Origin: Clostridia bacterium | GTDB taxonomy: Bacteria; Bacillota_A; Clostridia; Christensenellales; Borkfalkiaceae | Direction of reading: 5' to 3' | Assembly (NCBI GenBank): GCA_017456945.1 | Contig: JAFTIK010000060.1 | Coordinates: 1 to 5,678 of the forward strand | DNA: 5,678 nucleotides | Shown here: one piece after another, positions 1 through 5,678 of the stretch | Layout of the letters: each line of letters starts with the position of its first letter | How positions within the stretch are numbered: position 1 is the first letter of the stretch | The notes under the pieces: model-generated | The model's database searches: none | Seen by the model: only the letters and a program-made list of their open reading frames with translations | Told to the model about the DNA's origin: nothing | Program-made: the position numbers and the translations under genes

Positions 1-443
1 CCAAGCCCCAACTTATGCGCTTCATCCATTCCCACGTGAATTTTACGGCAGGTAAAATTTTCACGACAAGTGGCGAACATCTTATCGATAAGTTCGTAGG
101 TTTGTTCTTCATCAACAAGTAAAATATCGTTCAAGTCGTTGATTTTAGAGTACTTACTCCAAGAAAAAATTTGGTTTAAGTGCGCAAGCGTTTGAATACA
201 AGGCAAAAGTTCCACCCCGTGAGAAATGCAGAACCCGTCTATTTCCTTAATTTCTTCAGCGGTATATCTGCCACGCATATACCCAAACAACGGCTCGCCT
301 TTTATTTCGTAAGTATCTTCTGTATATAAAAGCAGTCTATTGTACCCCATTTTAGCAATGAGTTCAATAAAACCTTTTAATGCGGGCACGCTCATAACTG
401 CGTTTCTAGAACAGTCTAGCATTATCCCGAGTTTCCCTTCCAT
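1..443 (-). CDS. GH20-family glycoside hydrolase (beta-N-acetylhexosaminidase-like), N-terminal part
   Basis: The gene starts with ATG at 443 and is cut by the window edge after 147 full codons, so the C-terminal part is missing. I translated it by hand. It opens directly with GKLGIMLDCSRNAVM, which reads as the first strand of a TIM barrel, without a signal peptide or an N-terminal GH20b domain. Other blocks typical of this GH20 type follow: LYTEDTYE (residues 39-46), FGYMRGRY (53-60), ELLPCIQTLAHL (78-89) and DILLV (106-110). HVGMDEA (136-142) is the GH20 signature, and its Asp140-Glu141 pair would be the substrate-assisted catalytic pair that stabilises the acetamido group and acts as general acid. 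Members of the family remove terminal GlcNAc or GalNAc. The lack of a signal peptide predicts a cytoplasmic enzyme acting on imported oligosaccharides. The start is set by AGGAG at 450-454. Family is well supported; exact substrate is unknown. Confidence 0.9.
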   Translation of the reverse strand, partial: MEGKLGIMLDCSRNAVMSVPALKGFIELIAKMGYNRLLLYTEDTYEIKGEPLFGYMRGRYTAEEIKEIDGFCISHGVELLPCIQTLAHLNQIFSWSKYSKINDLNDILLVDEEQTYELIDKMFATCRENFTCRKIHVGMDEAHKLGL

Positions 444-449
444 GTCAGT

Positions 450-454
450 CTCCT
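450..454 (-). promoter_or_regulatory. Ribosome binding site of the GH20 gene
   Basis: AGGAG on the minus strand lies 6 bases before the ATG at 443, which fixes the start. Just upstream of it is the U-rich tail of a strong hairpin (455-503), so there is no room for a separate promoter between the hairpin and this site. Confidence 0.8.
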
Positions 455-503
455 AAAAAATAAAGTTTCCCATAGGCAGTCGGGTTACCCCGACTGCCTT
501 GGG
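455..503 (-). terminator. Strong hairpin with U-rich tail between the 40-aa gene and the GH20 gene
   Basis: On the minus strand CCCAAGGCAGTCGGG (503-489) pairs with CCCGACTGCCT (484-474), bulged A473 and TGGG (472-469). This gives a 15-bp stem with one bulge and a 4-base loop (488-485). The inner 11 bp are perfect. Four bases (AAAC) separate the stem from TTTATTTTTT (464-455). This is the layout of a Rho-independent terminator for the operon above, although the tail is slightly displaced from the stem. Its U-tract abuts the GH20 ribosome binding site, so it could instead be a leaky terminator or attenuator that lowers GH20 expression. On the plus strand it is followed only by CTTTTAAG, a weaker tail. 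Confidence 0.7.
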
Positions 504-515
504 CTTTTAAGTTAA

Positions 516-638
516 TTAGTCGAATTTATCCATCCAGATTGAATTATCTCCATCCGTATCAATGGTTGCTGACGCGCAAACGACGTCTGCAGGTTGAAAT
601 TCAGTAAAATCCACATAAGGCGCATAATATTTTTTCAT
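516..638 (-). CDS. Small acidic protein of 40 residues, unknown function
   Basis: The ATG at 638 is preceded by a perfect AGGAGG with a 9-base spacer, and TAA lies at 518-516. The peptide begins MKKYYAPYVDF, continues with a Phe14...AspValVal (18-20) segment and Cys21, and ends in an acidic stretch with Trp35. It has 8 acidic against 3 basic residues, and no signal peptide or membrane segment. From memory the start resembles short Clostridia proteins of the form MKKY..P..... F...DVI..S; I could not search for this and know of no assigned function. Residues 27-34 (DTDGDNSI) place Asp at positions 1, 3 and 5 and Ile at position 8, as in an EF-hand/dockerin calcium loop, but position 6 is Asn rather than Gly and position 12 is Lys. 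It starts 14 bases after the stop of the 1145-residue gene and is very likely cotranscribed and translationally coupled with it. It could be a precursor peptide, a partner of the secreted protein, or a regulator. Confidence 0.72.
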   Translation of the reverse strand: MKKYYAPYVDFTEFQPADVVCASATIDTDGDNSIWMDKFD

Positions 639-647
639 TTTTCGTTA

Positions 648-653
648 CCTCCT
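648..653 (-). promoter_or_regulatory. Ribosome binding site of the 40-aa gene, touching the upstream stop codon
   Basis: A perfect AGGAGG on the minus strand shares base 653 with the TAA stop (655-653) of the 1145-residue gene and sits 9 bases before the ATG at 638. Ribosomes ending the large gene would be delivered straight to this site. It is the main evidence that the short frame is a real gene. Confidence 0.85.
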
Positions 654-3600
654 TAAGCGATAGTGAACGTTACTACTGCAGTATTCGTGCTAGCATCAAA
701 CGCGATAGCGCCCTTATAACGAGTAGGTTGCGCGTTAAAGTCAGACGCATCTTTGAAATATACGGCTGCGAAATCTTCGGTTTCAAGCAACGACCCGTCT
801 TTTACGGAAAGCGTAAGAGTGATTTCTTTACCGTTTACTTGATAACTCGTAAGTTCGTAAGTACGTTCAACGTCTAAACCGTAGAAATCTTCAGCGATAA
901 TTTCGCTACCGTCTAAAGCGACTTCTATGGTGTTTGCAAGATATTTCACGCCTGCAGTTGCGCCAAAACCGTAAGCCGTTCTAGCAAGTTCGTGGATATT
1001 ACCAACGTGTTTAGTAGCGTCGAATTCGGTGTTGAAACGTACCGTTCCTTCTACACCCGTATAAGCAACGTCGATAAACGCCATTGCGGCAAAATCTCTG
1101 TTAAAGTTATGATATTGAATACCACCTAAAACAAAGGTGTAAATTTGGTAGCCTTCGTATTCGTCTGCTATGCTAGCGCCGTCTTTAGCAACTTGACCGA
1201 TAAAGTTTTCACATTCGGTTTCGTCGATTGCCTTTGCGGTAAATCCGTTATCGTAATATACGGGATTATCGAAAGGAACGATAACGCCTTTAGCGTTGGT
1301 TACAAAATTTCCAACCTTTGCCCAGTCTGCGCTATTTAATGCTAGCATAAAGCGAATGCCACCTACGCCGTTGGTCTTAAATTGCGCGCCGTCAACTATA
1401 GCAAAATCAAGAACTGCTACGTTAAAAATTACCGTAGTGGTTTCATCAGCCGTTGCGGTAAAGGTGTAATCGGGTTTATAAAGAGTTTGGGTATCGTCAC
1501 CCATAAACCAACCGATAAACGTGCCGTCAAGGCTTGCAATTTGCTCTTCGGTAAGCCCAACTTGTTTGCTTTCGCCCTTATCAAGCGCGTAAGATGCAAG
1601 CGTGGTTTCACCGTTTTTAAGAAGTAGTTCAGTTCTGCCAACGGGGCTTAATTGCAAGGTTACCTTTGCGGGAATTTTAACGGTTGTCCCGTAGTAATCG
1701 TAAAGATAATTTGCGTCGTAAGTAGAATTATCGCAGTTGAGAATAGTTTCGCCGTTCACCCATTCGTACCCATCAACGGTTACGTTAGAAAGAGCTTGTT
1801 TTTCGGGATAAGTAGCGTCGTCAACAGTCTTATCGTAATTACCGGAAATACCGAGTAAAGAATCGTTAACGCCTTCAATAGTATAAGCGCGACGGAAAGT
1901 AGCGCCGTAACTGCCGATACTGTTACCTATGGTAAACTTAAGATCGCCCGAGCCTAACTTTAAATTAGAAGTTTCGGTATCGGTTACCGTTGTTGAGTTA
2001 AGAAGAACGCCGTCTAATTCAATTTTAACAGTTATTTGATTTCCTTCCGCAACGGGAACAACGCCCCAAGTAACGACAACGTCAGTTCCGTTAGGAGCAA
2101 ATTCTGAAAGTATAGTGTAATAATATTCCGTACCAAGTACTTTTCTAGTGCCGTCGCTTTTTACTTTAATTATTGTAGCGGCAAAATCACCAGCGCTGTT
2201 ACCTTGTAAATATACTTTATAACCACCCATTGAGTAATTATTATAAGCAAACGCTTCTCTATCTGATGAAACTTCGTTCATCATACCAAACGAGAAATGT
2301 TGACGTTTATTAAGGGTAACTCTTGCAGAAACAAATCCGTATTTTTCAGAGTTGTTTATAACGATACCCGTACTACTATCACAAGCATCGTCCGTATCGG
2401 TATCGTAAGCGCCACCATATATACTTAAATTACCTTTATGAGCATTCGTACTAGAACTATTTTCGTCATTAGTAATAGTGTAAATTCTATAAGCAAGCGT
2501 ACCAGCATCAAAATTAGAGTTAACTGAATTACCCGTTACGCTACCATTTGCCCAGCCTTCGATAACTTGCCCGTCCACGTAAAGTGACGCGTCTGCTTCT
2601 TTATCGATAAGATTTTCGATATTAGTTGAGTCGGGCGCAACTACGGTAACCGTAATGATTGCTTTCTTTTCGCCGAGAACAGCATCCGTATAAGTACCCT
2701 CAAGTTCGTTTTCGCCAACCACGAGTTCTTTAGTTAAATCTGCAAAAGCAAAGCCAGATGCAAGTTTATCTTTAATATCGTTTACGGTTAAGCCGTTAAC
2801 GTACTTAACGTCTGCAATAGAAGTTGCAAAAGTCTTTTCTCCACCCGTAACTGCAACTGCCACTTCGTAAGATTCTGCGCCGTAATATTCGCTATTAACT
2901 AACCCAACGTAAGTATTTTCGCCCAAAGTTACGATTTGAGTAGGCTCTTTCCAAGCGTCAACCCCTGCAGGAAGTTCAATTTCGCTTAATGCAGTACCTT
3001 CTTCGTAGGTTTCAGCGATTTCAAATTCATCTTTAGCGAAGATAGGATTATCAACACCGCTTATAAGTAAGGGATAAGTCGTAGATATGTCTGCATCGCC
3101 CCAACCTATAGCAAACGACGTTCCACCTTTTGTTAAGTCTGTAACGTTAGTATCATATACTGTTTCATTAAGCGCATAAACACTTGCGCCGACAAGTTGA
3201 ACTTTAAACACAACCGCATTAGCAAGTGCGCCGTCTTTCATCGTAGGATATACGCCGAAAGTTATAAACGCTTCAGTAGGCTCTGTTACCTTTACTGAAC
3301 CGCCCCAGCCTCTCAACGCTACACTTGCAGGTGTAGCATCACCCTTATAAAAATAAGTTTGCAAATTGTTGTTTGCAGCATTATGAAATCTTACGCTATA
3401 CCCTGCTTTAGCACTATACCAAGTAGAACCTTGTGCTCTCATCATACTGAAAGCGTATCTATGTTCGTGAGTTAACGTCATTCTAACGGTAATCAATCCA
3501 TATTCAGACGTTGTATCAAAAGATACGCCCATACCATCTGCTTTATATTCCGACCATATACTTAAGTTGCCATCATAAACGTTTCCGTTTGTATAATCCG

Positions 3601-4090
3601 AAGTTGACGGCGTTTTAGTATCTGAATAAAAAGCATAATGTTGAGTACCGTATTTATTTTCATAATACCCATTATTATAAAATTCCGCTTTCTTTGTACT
3701 CGTACGAGTATTATTCTCGTCATGCTTAATCGTAATGTCGTTCAATACGTTCACAACATCTTCAATCTTTGTTGGCGTGATGTTAACCGTAAGGTTTAAG
3801 GTTAAGTCTTCCGAGCCTTCTTTCGTTAGAGTATAAGTGTTAGTTCCTACGGGAACGAGCGCATCACCGTTAGTGAACGAATAACCTTCGTACTCTGTGC
3901 CAAGGTCTAATTCTGCGAGCGTTTGACCGGAAACGTAATCGACGGTAAGGTCGAGCGTTTTGCCTTGCGCTATCGCAAAAAGACCAGAGTTTGCGAGCAG
4001 AATTATAGCCGCACAAAGAAATGACGCCAGACAGGTTGCGCATAACGTTATGAAGGATATTTTTCTACTCTTTGTTGAAAAAACTTTCAT
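653..4090 (-). CDS. Large secreted modular protein (duplicated jelly-roll-like and Ig-like modules), putative glycan-binding/adhesin
   Basis: The protein has 1145 residues; ATG at 4090 follows AAGGAGG with a 7-base spacer. Residues 1-41 form a signal peptide: basic start (KSRK), long hydrophobic core, likely cleavage after FAIA41. Four Ig-like modules (about 44-105, 355-416, 418-484, 750-813) share the pattern 'tLsev.lp.gy.w......vG.ntY'. Two copies of a larger beta-rich module (about 132-348 and 511-745) share GNLSI, S.(E/K)YG, R.TL and the F.(I)G ending, and look like LamG/CBM-type jelly rolls. Residues 814-893, with FIGWFMGDD and a Y.FTA.AD..T..IF ending, resemble an InlB/'bacterial repeat' module. 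The last 250 residues carry GGIRFML (910-916), YTFVLGGI (984-991), FNRDFAAMAFIDV (996-1008) and ARTAYGF (1036-1042), a C-terminal module I recall from other Clostridia secreted proteins. There is no LPXTG, SLH or dockerin and no catalytic motif I recognise. Export is well supported; binding role is inference. Confidence 0.88.
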   Translation of the reverse strand: MKVFSTKSRKISFITLCATCLASFLCAAIILLANSGLFAIAQGKTLDLTVDYVSGQTLAELDLGTEYEGYSFTNGDALVPVGTNTYTLTKEGSEDLTLNLTVNITPTKIEDVVNVLNDITIKHDENNTRTSTKKAEFYNNGYYENKYGTQHYAFYSDTKTPSTSDYTNGNVYDGNLSIWSEYKADGMGVSFDTTSEYGLITVRMTLTHEHRYAFSMMRAQGSTWYSAKAGYSVRFHNAANNNLQTYFYKGDATPASVALRGWGGSVKVTEPTEAFITFGVYPTMKDGALANAVVFKVQLVGASVYALNETVYDTNVTDLTKGGTSFAIGWGDADISTTYPLLISGVDNPIFAKDEFEIAETYEEGTALSEIELPAGVDAWKEPTQIVTLGENTYVGLVNSEYYGAESYEVAVAVTGGEKTFATSIADVKYVNGLTVNDIKDKLASGFAFADLTKELVVGENELEGTYTDAVLGEKKAIITVTVVAPDSTNIENLIDKEADASLYVDGQVIEGWANGSVTGNSVNSNFDAGTLAYRIYTITNDENSSSTNAHKGNLSIYGGAYDTDTDDACDSSTGIVINNSEKYGFVSARVTLNKRQHFSFGMMNEVSSDREAFAYNNYSMGGYKVYLQGNSAGDFAATIIKVKSDGTRKVLGTEYYYTILSEFAPNGTDVVVTWGVVPVAEGNQITVKIELDGVLLNSTTVTDTETSNLKLGSGDLKFTIGNSIGSYGATFRRAYTIEGVNDSLLGISGNYDKTVDDATYPEKQALSNVTVDGYEWVNGETILNCDNSTYDANYLYDYYGTTVKIPAKVTLQLSPVGRTELLLKNGETTLASYALDKGESKQVGLTEEQIASLDGTFIGWFMGDDTQTLYKPDYTFTATADETTTVIFNVAVLDFAIVDGAQFKTNGVGGIRFMLALNSADWAKVGNFVTNAKGVIVPFDNPVYYDNGFTAKAIDETECENFIGQVAKDGASIADEYEGYQIYTFVLGGIQYHNFNRDFAAMAFIDVAYTGVEGTVRFNTEFDATKHVGNIHELARTAYGFGATAGVKYLANTIEVALDGSEIIAEDFYGLDVERTYELTSYQVNGKEITLTLSVKDGSLLETEDFAAVYFKDASDFNAQPTRYKGAIAFDASTNTAVVTFTIA
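1856..2560 (-). repeat. Second copy of the duplicated jelly-roll-like module (residues 511-745)
   Basis: It carries GNLSIYGG (553-560), SEKYGFVSARVTL (581-593), FSFGMM (599-604) and the closing KFTIGNS...YTIEGVNDS (718-744), matching the first copy in order and spacing. It has an extra acidic insert (DTDTDDACD, 563-571) between GNLSI and SEKYG. Function is unknown; LamG-like carbohydrate binding is an inference from the beta-strand pattern. Confidence 0.6.
3047..3697 (-). repeat. First copy of the duplicated jelly-roll-like module (residues 132-348)
   Basis: This segment carries GNLSIWSEY (174-182), SEYGLITVRMTL (195-206), AFSMM (213-217) and the closing SFAIGWGD...LLISGVDN (325-348). The same order of motifs returns 379 residues later in the second copy. 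The nucleotide sequences have diverged far beyond a recent duplication, so this is a protein-level repeat. Confidence 0.6.
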
Positions 4091-4097
4091 TTTTTCG

Positions 4098-4104
4098 CCT
4101 CCTT
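4098..4104 (-). promoter_or_regulatory. Ribosome binding site of the 1145-aa gene
   Basis: AAGGAGG on the minus strand lies 7 bases before the ATG at 4090. It follows an A8-T6 run (4119-4106), which should keep the site free of strong pairing and is consistent with high translation. Confidence 0.85.
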
Positions 4105-4221
4105 AAAAAATTTTTTTTATTTCTTTGATTGCCTTGTTACCCGTAGTTAGCCTTTCCCCGATGCCTGTCTTTGCCTTCCTGCCGAAAGCGTGAATAAAAA
4201 GCAATCTAAAGTTCCATTGTT
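4105..4221 (-). promoter_or_regulatory. Purine-rich 5' leader of the 1145-aa gene, possible structured RNA
   Basis: This stretch separates the upstream terminator from the ribosome binding site. On the minus strand GATTGCTTT (4206-4198) can pair with AAGGCAATC (4135-4127), a 9-bp stem with one G-U pair, enclosing about 60 bases. The enclosed part is G/A-rich, poor in C, and contains four of the five GGC elements in the leader (GGCAGG, AGGCAAAG, AGGCATC, AGGCTAAC). I could not match it to a known riboswitch. A promoter is expected here because of the terminator, but I see only a weak candidate (TTAACA near 4224 with a TTTATT-like -10 at a long 19-base spacing). Confidence 0.3.
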
Positions 4222-4260
4222 AAAAAGGGTTTTACCCCTAAGCCTTTTTAGGCTTCGGGG
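4222..4260 (-). terminator. Hairpin overlapping the stop codon of the GLUG-type gene
   Basis: On the minus strand CCCCGAAGCCT (4260-4250) pairs with AGGCTTAGGGG (4245-4235), 11 positions with one G-A mismatch and an AAAA loop. A T5 run at 4226-4222 follows after eight more bases. The stop codon TAA (4250-4248) is in the hairpin's loop region. It is a plausible Rho-independent terminator, but the distance between stem and T-run and the mismatch make it a moderate one. Confidence 0.5.
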
Positions 4261-5678
4261 ATAGAACAACCGTTAATAAGCGTAGGTGCTTTACCGTCGG
4301 TGGCGTTGCACCCTACAATGCTCCAAACGCCACTATTTCTATAAGCAGATAGAACGTCTTCTAAACTTACGTAGTTAGAAACTGACGCGCCTTTTTGAAC
4401 GGAATACAAACTTGCCCACGAATCGTTATGCGTAAGCCAGTTACCTTTCGTACCAACCATTGACGTAGGATAATTACCAAAACCTTCCTTAAAATAACGC
4501 GTACCTATAACAAGGTTATTTTCCACTCTGCCCGAAGTACCCGTGTCGCCTGCAACAGAAAGACCTTTTACCAAGGTTTTATTTACGTTTGGTTGCTTTA
4601 CTTCAACCACGTTAAAGCGCATAGCAGACCCCGTGTTCCATTGAATAAGCGCGCCGTCTTGGTTGCCGGCGTTCATTCCGTTATAATCTATGGTAAGTCT
4701 AACGTTTTCCACCGTGCCTGCGTTTGCGCGAACTATCAAGGCTGCGTTTCTGTAACCATAGTTCGTTCCGTTTGTTTTATAGGTAATATCAATAATATCG
4801 CCACGATAAACTTTATTAAGCCCTACTTGCTCTTCGTCAATATCCGTAGTCAACGGGTCGTCTTCTATAACGATATCGGTAGGCTTTTGCATAACTAAAT
4901 CCACACCTAAGTTCTTAACCGTACCCCCGTCCACTATTCCGAATACGCCGGTATCGTTACTTTCGTAAGAAGTATTTACCAAAGGCGCAAACATAAGTTT
5001 TGCATTTTTAATAGCAAACCCGTTACCGTCGAACGTGCCGGAAAAAGGAACGTTGTTGGGATTTATACCCTTGCTTATCGCAAACGTTTTATACTCGCTT
5101 TCCGTAAGCCCGTACCCTGCCTTGCCAAAGTTTTCTCTTGCAACGCAAACGTAAGTTCTAGTGTTTTCATCAAAATCCAAAGCGTATTTCCATTGATAGC
5201 CGTAATATCTTTGCGATTGCGTCCAAAGCGCTATCGGATAAACGGCTTTACCAGCGTAATCAATATCGTTTACCATTACGTAGGAATACGCTAGTTCGTG
5301 CGATCTTGCAAAAGACGCTACCGCTAGTCTATCCATATCTTCAATAGTAGATATTGCGTAAGCCACGTTAACCTTAACTAAGCAAGTTAATTCCGTACCT
5401 AAAATGTTAACGTAAGCAACGTCCGTGCCTATCTGCCCTTCTTTCGCAGTGAAAGTTATCTTTCCGCTTTCATCAATTTCATGGCTAAAGTATTTAGACG
5501 TATTAGTTATGCTAAGTTTATCGCCCGTTACCTTTTCCACCGTACCAGTAAGCGAGTTAAGTGCCGTTATATTTACAGACGTTGAAACGTAACTTTCATT
5601 AGTCTTGCCAGCGTAAGTTTTAGTTCCCGCTAGGGTTATAACACTTCTCGTTGCAACGTAGTTAATCGGGGGAATTAC
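4248..5678 (-). CDS. Secreted GLUG/beta-helix-type surface protein, C-terminal part
   Basis: The frame is open from the window edge at 5678 to TAA at 4250-4248, giving 476 visible residues; the true start lies outside. Visible residues 1-105 are beta-rich and Ig-like (Big_2-like pattern KITFTAKEG...LVKVNVA). ISTIEDMDRLA (109-119) and MVNDIDYAG (135-143) begin the GLUG-type domain, followed by FSGTFDGNGFAIKNA (212-226) and TGVFGIVDGGTVKNLGV (243-259), the diagnostic part. A second, weaker turn is AALIVRANAGTVENVRL (312-328). Such domains fold as beta-solenoids in secreted or surface proteins of gut bacteria. About 68 residues lie between NDIDYAG and FSGTFDGNG, longer than the short link usual there. 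The C-terminus (ending CSIPEA) has no LPXTG, SLH or other anchor. Adhesion or glycan binding is inferred. Like the next gene, it is probably exported, but its signal peptide is out of view. Confidence 0.85.
   Translation of the reverse strand, partial: VIPPINYVATRSVITLAGTKTYAGKTNESYVSTSVNITALNSLTGTVEKVTGDKLSITNTSKYFSHEIDESGKITFTAKEGQIGTDVAYVNILGTELTCLVKVNVAYAISTIEDMDRLAVASFARSHELAYSYVMVNDIDYAGKAVYPIALWTQSQRYYGYQWKYALDFDENTRTYVCVARENFGKAGYGLTESEYKTFAISKGINPNNVPFSGTFDGNGFAIKNAKLMFAPLVNTSYESNDTGVFGIVDGGTVKNLGVDLVMQKPTDIVIEDDPLTTDIDEEQVGLNKVYRGDIIDITYKTNGTNYGYRNAALIVRANAGTVENVRLTIDYNGMNAGNQDGALIQWNTGSAMRFNVVEVKQPNVNKTLVKGLSVAGDTGTSGRVENNLVIGTRYFKEGFGNYPTSMVGTKGNWLTHNDSWASLYSVQKGASVSNYVSLEDVLSAYRNSGVWSIVGCNATDGKAPTLINGCSIPEA

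Noticed and set aside
569..585. Lipobox around Cys21 of the 40-residue protein
   Set aside because: There is no hydrophobic segment before it and the residue before Cys is Val, which does not suit lipoprotein processing.
1145..1858. Plus- and minus-strand open frames inside the 1145-residue gene (64 to 81 codons)
   Set aside because: They overlap a well-supported coding frame, lack good ribosome binding sites and have no recognisable protein features.
3990..4090. Lipoprotein signal in the 1145-residue protein, because of Cys17, Cys20 and Cys26 in its hydrophobic core
   Set aside because: None of these has a proper lipobox (LASFLC has Leu before Cys), and a signal peptidase I site (FAIA) follows at residue 41.
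4105..4221. c-di-GMP-I (GEMM) or glycine riboswitch, suggested by GGCAAAGACAGGC and CGGGTAAC in the leader
   Set aside because: The order and pairing partners of the conserved elements do not fit either class; only short purine strings match.
4176..4229. Promoter with TTAACA and a TTTATT-like -10
   Set aside because: The spacing is 19 bases and the -10 match is poor, so I did not list it as a feature.
4593..4898. Plus-strand frame of 101 codons opposite the GLUG-type gene
   Set aside because: It is an antisense shadow of a strongly supported domain, with no ribosome binding site or known motif.
4248..5540. Start of the GLUG-type gene at the GTG at 5540
   Set aside because: The frame stays open to the window edge at 5678, the GTG has no ribosome binding site, and no signal peptide follows it, so the gene continues outside.

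Overview
The window looks like part of the chromosome of an uncultured, gut-type Clostridia (Bacillota). The grounds are strong AGGAGG ribosome binding sites, moderately AT-rich DNA, all genes on one strand, large modular secreted proteins, and a GH20 protein of the type beginning with the MLDCSRNAV motif. The phylum-level assignment is inference from style; no ribosomal or marker gene is present.

All four genes lie on the minus strand, so transcription runs from high to low coordinates. First comes the C-terminal 476 residues of a secreted GLUG/beta-helix-type protein (4248-5678, 5' end outside the window), ending in a hairpin that overlaps its stop codon. A 157-base gap (4091-4247) follows, holding that hairpin, a purine-rich leader and a strong ribosome binding site. 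Next is a 1145-residue secreted modular protein (653-4090) with a signal peptide, two copies of a jelly-roll-like module, four Ig-like modules, one bacterial-repeat module and a C-terminal module. A 40-residue peptide gene (516-638) follows 14 bases later, with its ribosome binding site touching the big gene's stop codon. A very stable hairpin with a U-rich tail (455-503) then runs straight into the ribosome binding site of the last gene, the N-terminal 147 codons of a cytoplasmic GH20 beta-N-acetylhexosaminidase-like protein (1-443).

Taken together this looks like a surface/secreted adhesin or glycan-binding locus beside an amino-sugar hydrolase. The large proteins may bind glycans outside the cell, while the GH20 enzyme has no signal peptide and would act on imported HexNAc-containing oligosaccharides; that link is inference. 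The least explained parts are the small peptide gene, the hairpin placed directly against the GH20 start site, and the leader of the 1145-residue gene. I found no tRNA, rRNA, CRISPR array, insertion sequence or phage gene, and no stretch over 300 bases without a gene.
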